A program made the translations under genes and the position numbers. Below, piece by piece: positions 1 to 12,100 of a stretch of DNA of 64,000 nt. The notes under the pieces were generated by a model. The model made no database searches. It was given only the letters and a program-made list of their open reading frames with translations, and had not been told where the DNA came from. Source of the stretch: Carposina sasakii (taxonomy: Eukaryota > Arthropoda > Insecta > Lepidoptera > Carposinidae); contig CP053157.1 of assembly GCA_014607495.2 (NCBI GenBank), forward strand, positions 124,001 through 188,000. The letters run 5' to 3'. Position 1 is the stretch's first letter. The number at the start of each line of letters is the position of its first letter.

Positions 1-1156
1 TTTAAACGCCCCTTGTGCGCGTCGTAAGCGACTGTTAACCCTCAACTGTCTCTAGAACGCGAAACTCAAACTGAACTCTGACCGTTCTCTATATGTTGTC
101 TCCTATGCTCGTAGCACACATTATATCAACTCGGAAAGAGATCGTCACCGTATCGCTCGCCGTCAGCGTAACGTGATCGACTCGGCTATGACTAGGTGAC
201 GTCCCGGTTCACAATACGACTAGGTGACATCCCGGTTCACAATACGCGACATGGATGAAGAAACGTAAGATAGGATACGGAGTTGATACCATGTTACGGT
301 GCGTAGTCGGCAACATGGTTTGAGAGTTTCTTCCGAGGCGAGCAGATTATGTTACGATGGTGAGAGTTTCATACAAAGAATATTGAATAGCTAGGGTTAA
401 TACATTTACTATGTATGTGTGCTACAAGCTATGACCATTACTCTTACTACATTACCTATGTGTATTTTTGATAGTGAGTGAAATCCACAGACCAATAATT
501 TATAAACTTAAATAAGGGCATGGTACATTTACATGTTTAAAGGAGTGCAGTTTAATTTACATTTACTTGAAAATTTGTTGACTGAATGGAATTGCACAGA
601 AAACCCTAGTAATTGCATTTCAGTTATAATCAAATCATGTCACTTATGTGGGTTATGCTATGTTTTGAGTCAGTAACTTGGTGCAAGCCCCTGCCAAGCC
701 AACATCTAGGGGTTAGTTCTTGTAAAAAAAATGGCAACCCTAGGGTAAAATAATGCCTCTGCCAAGATGAGTTCTATGTTTGACAAACTATACTTTACTG
801 TAGTTAAGCAAACATTTCACACTTGATTATATACTTTGATCTAATATGCAACGTTTCTCTATTAAAATACACAATCATTTATATTCATATTGAACACCAA
901 CAGATATTTAGGAAAATCTTCTATGCTATTGGATCTACAGGACTATCGGCCATTCTCATGGTGCATGAGAAGGTGCGGTGCTGCATGGTGCATTCTGAAT
1001 TCTTAAAATGAAATGTGCATCTTTTCATGTTGTAAATAAAGTATATTTTGAGTTGCTCTGTTAAAATATGAGCGCATTGTCGCGTCTTAGCCCCAGTCAG
1101 TCTTAGAATGTGGGCAGATTGATAATGTTAACTTAAATAACATTTGTACGGCTTAC
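1..1156. other. Intron of the NPL4 homologue (left edge)
   Basis: No exon is recognisable on either strand. On the minus strand this is intron sequence downstream of the donor at 1156-1155; the remaining NPL4 exons must lie beyond the left edge. A 28-bp direct duplication sits at 190-245. Nothing else is supportable. Confidence 0.6.
190..245. repeat. 28-bp tandem duplication
   Basis: Two adjacent 28-bp copies (190-217 and 218-245) beginning GACTAGGTGAC and ending GGTTCACAATAC differ at one base (GTCCC versus ATCCC). Two copies only; no function inferred. Confidence 0.9.
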
Positions 1157-1605
1157 AGTTTGGGGTCTCTCTCTCGGTATATCTTCCCATCCTGCTTGTA
1201 GAGCTCGATGTCGACGTCGTCCTCCACAATGTCCGCGGCGGGCGCGGGGGGCGCAGCGGGCGAGGGGGGCGCGGCTCGGGCGGCGCCGGACACGGACGGG
1301 CCGGGCTCGGGGCGCGCCGGCTCGGGAGCGGCGGGCTCGGGAGCGGCGGGTTCCGGCCCCGGCGGCGCGCCGCCCGGCCGCGGCTCGTGCAGCAGCAGGT
1401 ACAGCATGTCGCCGTGCCGCAGCTGCTCGTCGCGCAGCGAGCGCGCGCTGGCAGCCAGCTCGTCGCGCCGCTGCCGGTCGCGGCACAGCGCAAACGAGCC
1501 GCGCAGGCGCATCGCCGCGCGCACGCGCTCGTACAGCTGCGCCGCCGCCTCGTCCTCGACCGCCTCCACGCGCTGCGTGCCCTCCGGGGACTGCACGCGC
1601 AGCGT
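1157..1605 (-). CDS. Npl4: NPL4 exon 2 (UBX-like domain and linker)
   Basis: Acceptor AG at 1607-1606, donor GT at 1156-1155. It encodes the ubiquitin-like domain and the start of the segment leading into the zinc finger. The low-complexity Ala/Pro/Glu linker is GC-rich, so several shadow ORFs appear on both strands. Confidence 0.85.
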
Positions 1606-1926
1606 CTGCAACGAGCGAAAGTCGGGAAACTGTCGAGTCATCAGCCGGATCGTAAACAATGGCGGTCGTACTGCTGGCCGTGTTAGTCCTACCGGGTGAA
1701 CCTTATTTCCACACTCCGATGCGGCTATACGATTACATACAGCTCAAAATTGAATACCAAACACAATACCGCAAAGCTGTAGACATGTAAACCGTGTATT
1801 AAAAACCTTTTCGTGTAATGCGTTCGCAGCGAAAATAAAGCCCAGAGTACATACTGCAATCCTGAAATTAAAGCTATTATTGAAAAATGCACAATTAATT
1901 ACCATTTTCTTTCCAGTTGCTGACAT
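1157..1926 (-). CDS. Npl4: NPL4 homologue, 5' end (exons 1-2, partial gene)
   Basis: NPL4 is the ubiquitin-binding cofactor that, with UFD1, recruits p97/Cdc48 to ubiquitylated substrates in ERAD and nuclear extraction. Two minus-strand exons join in phase 0: 1926-1903 (MSATGKKM, then gtaatt donor) and 1605-1157 (acceptor ttgcag, then TLRVQSPEGTQRV...). The second exon carries the UBX/ubiquitin-like N-terminal domain: RVQSPEG start, and a HGDMLYLLL segment like the vertebrate HGDLLFL. A Pro/Ala/Glu-rich linker follows, then KQDGKIYRERDPKL, matching the conserved KQDGKIYR.RDP.L stretch before the NPL4 zinc finger. The exon ends at 1157 in front of gtaagc, splitting the next codon after 2 bases (expected Cys). 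The zinc finger and MPN-like domain are off the left edge. An in-frame ATG at 1659 lies inside the intron and is a poorer start because it replaces the NPL4-like N terminus with unrelated residues. Confidence 0.85.
1903..1926 (-). CDS. Npl4: NPL4 exon 1 (8 codons)
   Basis: ATG at 1926; eight codons MSATGKKM; donor GT at 1902-1901. It is too short for ORF scans, but splicing restores an NPL4-like N terminus directly followed by TLRVQSPEG. Confidence 0.75.
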
Positions 1927-3074
1927 TTTGTTATTTTTCTACAAAATATTTCACAGCATTTACATGACATAACACTGACTTGACAACTATTGAATTTGAC
2001 AGTTCCCTTTCGCGCAACCGGTCGGGTTGGCTTCCTGCGATTGGCTAAAATGATTTTTTAACTTTTTAATACAAAGAAATTGTGACACATACAGCCAAAT
2101 GTTGCTTTTAATTATGTAGTGATTTTGTTTTGAATTAATTTCCTTTATCATGCATTGATCTAAAGTTTTTTAAATTAATTTTCTATTTTTTGTAAGTTAT
2201 CAACTTGATTATCTCTATTTTTCAGGAATAATTTGATAAAATTTTCAGAGAAATATAGTTTTATGAACATTATTTTCTTCTGCTTTCTACCTGTAAATAG
2301 CATAAAAAAGAAAAACAGCAGCTGATATTTTTTTTGGCAGTGACATTACTGACTGACATACGGTGACATATTTTTTTATGAATTTTGTTTTCATTTATGT
2401 ACAGTGGTGGTGTTTTATTTGAATTTTCGAATATCATCACCGACTTCATTGACTTGATTTTCGTAACCAAGAGCGTTTGCGCAATAATTTTTTAGTAAGT
2501 ATATGACGATGCTATTATAAAAGTGATAATTACTACTACCTACGGTGTCTACGAATAAAATATTAGTTACTTTCGTTGCCCTAACAGAGATTGTAAAAGT
2601 GAATAAAACATTGGAAAGTAAGTACACAACATATAAACTTAAAACCGACTCGGGTGAAGATTTTTTTCATTTCTTAAATCATATTTATAAACTTAAAACA
2701 TTGATGTCTATAAGTCGGAAAATAGTCTGCTACCTACTTAGCAATTATTACAAGCCTTCCATTAAGATATCAGCTGAAAGTTTGCACATAAGTGTAGTCT
2801 ATACGTCTAGCTTCATGGTGTCGCCTGAACATGAGTATAAATAGTGTAGGTGTACCTGTGTGGCGCCGAGCGAGAGAAATACGTAACTGTGTGGGCGGCG
2901 CAGAGACAGAGTGGACTGAGCTTCCAGTGTGCGCGACGAAGGGCGCCGGCAGGTGCGCTATGTACTCTGTGACAATATTACAACACTAAATCTTGCAAAC
3001 AATTAGCATATTGCTGACAAAAAGTAATTTGCAGTAGTTTTTGTTATAGAATCTGTGGGGTGAAGTGTCCGGGG
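1927..3074. promoter_or_regulatory. Divergent intergenic region between NPL4 and DESI-PUL
   Basis: About 1.15 kb separates the two start codons, which point away from each other. The centre is AT-rich with no convincing ORF. The part next to the DESI-PUL start (about 2860-2960) is GC-rich and looks like 5' UTR. A TATAAATAG element lies at 2836-2844. Shared or bidirectional promoter activity is inference from position only. Confidence 0.5.
2836..2844 (+). promoter_or_regulatory. Possible TATA box
   Basis: TATAAATAG about 240 bp upstream of the DESI-PUL start codon, just before the GC-rich putative 5' UTR. It could be chance in AT-rich DNA. Confidence 0.3.
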
Positions 3075-3162
3075 ATGAGCCGTGAGGAGGGGGTCCCTGT
3101 GACCCTCTACATCTACGACCTCACCAATGGCTTGGCTCAAGTCATCTCCCCGTCCCTTATAG
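3075..3162 (+). CDS. Desi1: DESI-PUL exon 1
   Basis: Start MSREEGVPVTLYIYDLTNGL, which matches the DESI1 opening V.VYDLS.GLA. Donor gtatgt at 3163; ends in phase 1. The ATG is preceded by GGGG. Confidence 0.85.
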
Positions 3163-6100
3163 GTATGTAAACTTATTGGAATTGTAAGTAATTAGGTCAC
3201 ACACAAGTTTCCAAGACATTAAAAAAATATACCTTGACAATTATCTTAAAAATCATACACTAAAATAATCTAAGTTTATTTATGTATCCAAACGTGCTAG
3301 ACATAAAAAAAACCTTTCACTGTGAACCATGAGAAGTGAGAATTTCTGTTTTTTTACATAATTTCCTACTTTTTTTGACACCAAAAAACAAACTCTGAAT
3401 TTAATTGTATTTTTCTCATTTATTATTCTTTGCTGTTCATTCAATAATGCCATAAAACTGAGACCTTCTTTGATATAAATATTATTATAATTGAAATAAA
3501 GAAAACTTCAAGAAGTTAATTGTCAAATCAGCTAGGATAATTATCAGATAATTATCAAGATAATTATCCAATAATTAAGATAATTTTGAACCCTGTCATG
3601 AAGTAACATTAATATCCATTGAGGGTTTGCCCACAACTGGGAAATTTGAGCTTCCGAATAGTGACGCCTTATACAATTAAATATTTAACATCAATAGGCA
3701 AAAATATATTCACACATTTTAAAACATATTAACCTAGTCCCACACTAAGATGCTCAAGGTATTGTGTTGTGGGTACTAATATATAATAAAAATAAAAAAA
3801 AAGCCTTTAATTCCATATTTACAATTAGTATTGATATGTAGTTATGTACACTGTATTTTTATTTAGAATGAAACCCCCCTTGGGTGAAGGCCTCCTCCAA
3901 TGATTGCCACTTTTCTCTATCTTGAGCCAGTTTTTGCCAAAGTGGTCCAGCAACTCCTTTCACCTCATCCTCCCACCTTATGTAGGGTCTGCCTTTTGCT
4001 CTCTTCCCTGGAGGACCTCCCCATGCTGTGATTGTCTTGGTCCATCTCTGGTCTTTCAGCCTTGCTACATGCCCTGCCCATTTCCATTTAAGTTTTTGAG
4101 CATGCTGAAGATCGTCTATTGCCTTTGTGGGTACTAAGTAATCGTAATTCATATACTATACTATATACCAACCCTCCTGGCACACACAGTTATAGAATGT
4201 TATATGACAGCACGTGCCAGGACCGTTGGCATATAGTATAAATACATTGATACTTAAACAGCATCATCGTTCTTAATAATTGAACATTCACATGATTGTT
4301 CAAAACCATTTAAAATGTAAATATTGTAGAGGCTAGAGTTTAACTTTCTCGGGTACTAAATACTAGTGACCTACATTGAGAGCCAGTTGACAGATACATC
4401 AAACAATAATATGTTTGGTTTCAAGGCTGTTTCATTAGTCTAGTCTACTTTAAAAAACCTATTTTTAGGCAATAGACTGAACAATATTTCACAATAGATT
4501 ATTTGATGTCTTAGGGCTTTTAAACATAACCACAATACAACATTGCATTGTAAGTATCATACAATTAAAACCAAAGAGCAATATAAAAAAGTTCTCTACA
4601 CAATGTTGCAAAGTCTTTTTTTTTTTTCTTTAACATCAACCACTGTAAGGTAGGGACGCTCGCCTTATGTTGTCTGGCATGTTGCTTATAAAGATAGTCA
4701 TGATTTTTGATGAACATCATCAAAATTATACACTCTTGCTATTCTATATTAACCCCATACTACAACACTGAGATAAAACTGCGGGATAAGCACGAATCTC
4801 TCGACAGAAAGTAGTGTGCATTTGCCTTACCTAGAGATAAGCTTGGTGCATATTCTGCCAGACATATGACGTACCCTTACCGTGTTATATTAAAATTCTC
4901 TAGCCTAAACATAGTGACTATGGGATCTTACGGTTCCGGCTACTACTTCGGGAACACTGCCGTGTGTATATAATGTATGTAAGTATGTGAACATAGTTTG
5001 TAAAACTTTGACAGAGACCACATACATTTTACTGTCAACTTAATTTAGAGGTGGTTTAGCAATAAATAAAACCCTTTGAGGGCTGTCCTTCTTTTCCTTC
5101 TACTACTGAGCCTAGTGTGTCTGGTCCTGCAGGGCGGCAGGTGGAGGGGGTATGGCACACGTCCGTGGTGGTCTTCGGCAAGGAGTACTTCTACGGCGGC
5201 GCCGGAATCATGTCCTGCGCTCCGGTGAGTAGTTATTGCGTCTGTTCTTCTACCGTGCATCCACACCGCAGTTCCTTTTTATAGATCAAAGTTTCCAAGT
5301 GTTACTCAGCAACATCCGACAGCAAAAATAGTAACAAGGAGCCACATAAGTTACAGATAGTTACCTAATGTTACCGTGTTGCATTTCGTTACTCCACAAT
5401 AGTTAACTGCGGTGCGACTACAATGACAACTGAAAAGGAATTACGATGTCAGTAGTAGGGTAAGCGCCGAAACGCTATCGACTCGCAAGCAAAATCCATG
5501 AAATATGACAGTTGGACGATGATAGTGTTACGAAATATGGGGAGGATTGTGCTTGTTCCGCTGTTTCAAAAACTTTCCTTAAGGATATAGAAAAGTTAAG
5601 TTAGGATTTTTACCTGTTTTTGATGTGTCGTGAAAGTTAAGTTATTTGGATTCGGTAGTACATATGTACCTTCCTTCGTGAAAAGTAAATAATGCGGGAC
5701 AACTTTTGGATATTAATAAAACGCTCTGTACCTATTATTAGGTACATACCTATATTATATAGCAGTAATAAACTAAAATTAGCGTTTGAATCAACATGAC
5801 GTAGTTGTGTGAAAGAATTCGCTTCCTTGTTGCGTCTTGTCCGCTATTTCACGTTCGTGCATTTGATGATGATGATGATATTGTAGATATCATAGATATA
5901 TTTATTTACTACAAAGCGCTGTGTATTGAAACTTGCCAACAGGTTCAATGCACGAAGTTTGTTGAGAAATTTAAGTCGATGATTGCGAACATCGATTGTA
6001 TCGTCCGGTTCGAAGGACCAAAGCATTATTCTACATAATATTAACAAAAATAGAGCTCTATGTCTATTTATTATGCGACTTTATTCTAACATAATATTTT

Positions 6101-9100
6101 AAGTAGTATACACGTGTAAACATTTCATCTTCGTCAAATAGTTGGTAAAATTCATCAACAATTTAATCGCCTAGGACCATATCCCACGCGGCGATGTAAA
6201 TCGACGACTAATTTCCCGCTGGCAAGCTGCGACTCTCCTCCCGCCAAAGAGACTTTATTCTCTCCATGCGTTCCATCACTGTCATAATGCGTAGTTTGGA
6301 ATAGATTGCGAGATGGCTGCTTTTGGTAACCATCGCTGGCTCTACTAATACATATATAAATTGCTTTGTCCTGTGCTGTAATTACGCCCCCAATTACAGG
6401 ATGGCAAGTCGGCAAAATGCTACGGGCTGTATTAGTCTTTCTACGATAAGTGCAGCTTTTAGTCTTGAAGTGGTTATTTCGAACTCTGACAATATCTCTG
6501 TCAGAATGTCGATGGCATCCACCGTGCCAAGCGAGTTTATCGGGCAGTAACGTTAAAATGTAACACACTTGCACCGTAAATGTCACCAGCACTTCGACGA
6601 GCGATGGTAAGATAAATTTTATAACACGCGTTTCTATTTTTAAAAGTCAATGTGCGAATTATTGTGGTGGCCAGCATAACGTGGTGCGTACATTGGTGTG
6701 GATAATGGTAGCCAGCAGCTCTGGATATCAGGTCGTTAGGCAGCGATGAAGAGTAAACAGCGATCTATTTCCGGCGCGGCTTCGAGCCAGCCGAGGCGGA
6801 CACAATGAGATAAAATGTTTAATTTGTACAAGTTCCTTATTAGACGTCTTTACAGTTTAGGATGTAACATTTCACCACAGACTCGTGTACATTAAACCGT
6901 CGTAATTCTTTGTAAATTTGGTATTTAAAAATACTCTACTTGCATTAGTAAGAATATCCGTTGTGATAATATAATACTGGGGCAGAGATTCTTACTCATT
7001 TATGAGTTTGCTCGGCTAAGCATAACTAGCATAGATTATATTAATAGGCAAAAAATTACGAATACCTAATCCCTAAAGTATTAAAGGTTTGAGCTTTACC
7101 TACATTTGTAGAAACCATCACTTGCCACATGATCGACAAAGTATCACACAAAACCGGAGGCACTAGGCACTACGTAGAATATGGGTCATTTGTCTAAGTT
7201 TATCTAAACTGCAAGTGCTCATATCGGTATTTAGTGCCGAGGAAAGTTTTTAGCGTGTAGACGGTAGATACCGTGTCAATAAACAAAATATTGAATTGTA
7301 TCAGGCGTCACTATTCGGAAGTTCAAATCTCTATTGAGGGATCGCCCACCACCGGGCCCTATACCCTCCGCTGACCCTCGGATCTGCCTACTCATGATCA
7401 CGAACACAAGACACTACAGTCGCAACGAGAAGCCAGATCCAAGCACCTAGCATGCAACCATAAATACATAGCTGCTAATCCGAAAACCAATTAAAATTTT
7501 AATCGACATATGTTTCGCCAACACCCGTGGCATCATCAGGATTAGTTTTCCATGTTAGTTCTATCTACCGAACCAACTAACTAACAACTAAAACCAATGT
7601 ATTGCAAATCATTTTTATACCCTCAATCAACATAAAAAAAATAAATGTTAATACCTACATATTAGTTTAGAAATGTAAAATTATTATAGATAAATAATTA
7701 TTAAAAATATACATTAGTTATTAATTGTTAAATTATTAGAAGAAAAATAAATTTATAATAATATTAAATATATATAAAAAAAAAGACCATATCAAGGCTG
7801 TACGACAAAGTCATTACCTTTGTCCGATCCTATTGACTTTGACATTGACAGATTGCAGCCAAAACTGGGCTAGTGTTTACAAAATCTATTTGATTATTTA
7901 CCAAATTAATACCTGAAAATTTTGCTTTCATAATTTCTAGTTTTTCTAAAATAGACAGACGGATGCCTTTATCTGCAACATGTAGAACTCTTAACTCATT
8001 ATTATCTGCCAGGGAGTGGCCCGCCTGGAGTAAATGTTCGGCAAAGTTGGATTTATTAGGATTACCATTTCTAAAAGCTGATATATGTTCCTTGTATCGA
8101 ACATTAAAACTGCGACCAGTTTGTCCAATGTAACAAGCATCACATTCATCACACTTCAACTGGTATACACCTGATTTCTTTTTAAGTTCCAACTTTTGTT
8201 TTGTGTTAATTAACTTTTGTAATGAATTATAAGTCCTAAACGCCACAAATATGTCTTCTTTTTTTAATAATTTAGATAATTTTTCTGAAAAACCTCCATA
8301 ATATGTCAAACTACCAGTGTATTGTTTTTGAATCTGATCAACTTTAGGGTATAACATTTGTTTAACCAAAATGTTTTCCTTTTTATTGACCAGATTATAA
8401 ATTAATTGAGGACTGTACCCATTAGATCTGGCAATTTGAACAATGGTATTAAATTCTTTATTATAATTGTAATTGTTAAGCGGTAAAGTTACCAGTCTAT
8501 GTATCATAGACTTATAAGCCGCTAATTTATGTTGCCATGGGTGGAAAGAATCAACCGGTATTGTGACATCTGTATGGGTAGGTTTCCGGTATACAGCAAA
8601 ATCATGAAATTTATCTAATCTTGATATAGTTAAATCCAAAAAATTTATGCTATTATTAACTTCTTCTTCAATTTTGAATTTAATTTTGGCATGCTTGGTA
8701 TTAATTTTGTTGACAAAAACATGAAACTGTCTCACTGAGCCTGTCCAACACAAGATAACATCATCTACATATCTAAAATAATATTTTATCTTACTATTGT
8801 TAACTATAAACTTATTTTCATACCAATCCATAAAAATTTCTGCAAGAAACGGTGACAACGGAGAACCCATAGCCAAACCATCCTTCTGTAAATAATAGGT
8901 GTTCCGATAACAAAAATAATTTTGGTTCATACAAAGTCTAGTCAGTCCAATAATGTTATCAACCTCCGTTGGATGTAAATTGACTTTATCACACCAAGTC
9001 TTAATTATGTCTAAACAATCTTTATAAGGAACATTTGTAAACAAACTTTCTACATCTAATGAAAATAATTTTGAATTTGTAGGCAATTCTATATATTTAA

Positions 9101-12100
9101 TTTTTTCTATAAAACAATACACTGGTAGTTTGACATATTATGGAGGTTTTTCAGAAAAATTATCTAAATTATTAAAAAAAGAAGACATATTTGTGGCGTT
9201 TAGGACTTATAATTCATTACAAAAGTTAATTAACACAAAACAAAAGTTGGAACTTAAAAAGAAATCAGGTGTATACCAGTTGAAGTGTGATGAATGTGAT
9301 GCTTGTTACATTGGACAAACTGGTCGCAGTTTTAATGTTCGATACAAGGAACATATATCAGCTTTTAGAAATGGTAATCCTAATAAATCCAACTTTGCCG
9401 AACATTTACTCCAGGCGGGCCACTCCCTGGCAGATAATAATGAGTTAAGAGTTCTACATGTTGCAGATAAAGGCATCCGTCTGTCTATTTTAGAAAAACT
9501 AGAAATTATGAAAGCAAAATTTTCAGGTATTAATTTGGTAAATAATCAAATAGATTTTGTAAACACTAGCCCAGTTTTGGCTGCAATCTGTCAATGTCAA
9601 AGTCAATAGGATCGGACAAAGGTAATGACTTTGTCGTACAGCCTTGATATGGTCTTTTTTTTTATATATATTTAATATTATTATAAATTTATTTTTCTTC
9701 TAATAATTTAACAATTAATAACTAATGTATATTTTTAATAATTATTTATCTATAATAATTTTACATTTCTAAACTAATATGTAGGTATTAACATTTATTT
9801 TTTTTATGTTGATTGAGGGTATAAAAATGATTTGCAATACATTGGTTTTAGTTGTTAGTTAGTTGGTTCGGTAGATAGAACTAACATGGAAAACTAATCC
9901 TGATGATGCCACGGGTGTTGGCGAAACATATGTCGATTAAAATTTTAATTGGTTTTCGGATTAGCAGCTATGTATTTATGGTTGCATGCTAGGTGCTTGG
10001 ATCTGGCTTCTCGTTGCGACTGTAGTGTCTTGTGTTCGTGATCATGAGTAGGCAGATCCGAGGGTCAGCGGAGGGTATAGGGCCCGGTGGTGGGCGATCC
10101 CTCAATAGAGAAATAAACAAAAATCAAGTCAAGTGGACATTTTGACAACCGCATAGTTGAAATAGTTTTTTGTAACTACTTACAATTCCTGTAAATTTAC
10201 ACTCTGTCCGTTTTCCGGAAATGTATCAAAAACTGCAATAGATGAAGACAGTGGCAGTAGAGACAGGTGTATATTTAGCGCGATGCATTCGCCGGCGCAC
10301 GCGGCTAACGACACGTGGCTGGGAATAGCGCGGCGGTTTCGCTCGCACGCGTAGCTGCGTCTCCCTTTCACTACAGCGCCGCTAGGAATTCACTAAAATC
10401 GTAAAGGTGACTTCTGTGTTTTATTTTGAAAATGTCAAGCAGGAAACGGTTTTAACTAGTAACAGAGTATTTTGGTGACGCGATGCGTTAAGCTCTTGGT
10501 TTGATCTGCCGTCTTGTTTCTGATAAATACATTTTTTTTTATTTGGAAAACATACAGCCTAATCACCTAAGTATACAGATAGATAGAACAGGGCTATTTA
10601 CATGTTTTCACCTATAATTACATTACATTACAGAATAAACTTTCGTATAAAAAAGCAAAAAGCAAATGGCAGTAGGTAAGCATTAACCAATTAAGTTAAA
10701 CTTGGACTTATTGGTTATGTTAAACTATGCTATAATATCAGATTAGGTTACATTATGGTGTCCGAGTCGGCGCTGAGTTTGTTGCCCAGAATCCTATGGC
10801 CATCATTAAATACGTCAAAATTATGTTCCTTAACAAGTCTATTTATTGCATTAGGCGCTCGCATTGGCGTTTTGGCGGTTGGAATTGCCAGAATAGGTGT
10901 ATATCTTGAAGTGAATGCGGGAGCACGAAAGTAAATCTTACTCAGCAGCTCCGAACTGTCAATACTACCGTGTATAATTTTATTTATTTCTATTATTAAT
11001 TTACATAATTTGTTTAAAAGGTTTTTCCATATTTATTTTATGTGACGTCTCAACATAAATGATAAACTTATATAAAAATAGTGTACGGTTCACGTACACC
11101 AAGTGTATAGATTGTTTCTATTCTTGCTTGATGATATTATTAATAACAACACTCTGAGATGGTTAAATGAACAGTTTATTGTCACCGTATAAAAGTAACC
11201 TCAAAGCACGATAAATTATGAATGATAGTGATAGTGAGGACACGCGTAGTATGCGCACGATGTAAACGTGTACTAATTAGTTTACGCGATCTAAGGCATT
11301 TCCGCTGAGATCGCAATGTGCGGTGTATGGACCGTACATGCTGCCCTGGAGAGAAAGACAAGATGAAAATGATACAATTTGATGATAAAAGCAATTCAAA
11401 TAAAATCTTAAATTAACATGAAATTAAATTATAAATAATCTTCATTTGTACGACGTAGCTTTGTGCAAAACTGGTGAGGTAGCTTTATTTTGCATCTTGT
11501 GTAAATTGCGTGCTGTCCTTGAGTCTGTCGGCAACTCATGTCTTGATGAACCATCTGAGAGACGAGGTTGGTTTTGAGTTATGTGGGCTATTATGGAAGA
11601 TAGCTCATGTTGTTCGTGTTCCGATCTTAGGTCGGCGCTCCCACTACGGCGACTGCGCAGGCGGCGCCAAATCATTAATGCTGTTATTGCTATGGCTGCT
11701 GTTAATAAGATATATATAATCGAGTACTGGTGCACGTCATGATATGATATGTCTTCTGTTGCAGCAGTTTCTTTCTTCATTTGTTGAATTTGATTTTTTA
11801 TTTGGTCAAGTTCGACTCTATTGTCAGTAGCGTTAAATTCAGATAATGGGATTGAAATGTTGATTATATGATTTATCTGGCTGATTCCTGGTGTATACAT
11901 ATCCAAAGAACTTTTTGTTTCACTTAGTTGATTTTTATGAGAAGTGACCGTGAAGTCTTCCCCTTTGATGACGCAATTTTGTCCGAGTACAATGACTCCG
12001 GCCTTATCAGTTTGTGCAGCGGTAACTTGATCCTCGCATATAATTCGTAGTGTACACTTCCCACAACAATAGTATAAGTAGGTATTTATTTTATTTAATT

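Larger units (their letters stand above)
3163..5132. other. DESI-PUL intron 1
   Basis: AT-rich intron. It holds a SINE fragment near 3712-3790, an RTE tail at 3859-4152 and a short imperfect inverted repeat around 4140-4250. The rest is unrecognised. Confidence 0.6.
7331..10112 (-). mobile_element. Penelope-like element with inverted partial second copy
   Basis: The primary copy is on the minus strand: 5'-truncated ORF to 7830 with 3' region to 7331. A second copy of the 3' part lies inverted on the plus strand (9121-10112). The two arms (~985 bp) look identical over the parts compared, including 3' UTR and end motif. The junction near 9112-9121 has microhomology (aaaacaatac). Inverted or partial tandem copies are characteristic of Penelope-like elements. 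Near-identity of the arms suggests a recent insertion. Confidence 0.88.

Noticed and set aside
1128..1699. Plus-strand ORFs of 163-180 codons and a shifted minus ORF
   Set aside because: Shadows of the GC-rich NPL4 exon 2 in other frames.
2415..2844. Short ORFs of 66-99 codons upstream of the DESI-PUL start
   Set aside because: AT-rich, no homology seen, in the intergenic region on both strands; likely chance.
6155..6592. 145-codon minus-strand ORF
   Set aside because: No recognisable domain, no splice context, and an antisense ORF overlaps; it might be a transposon relic but I cannot support it as a gene.
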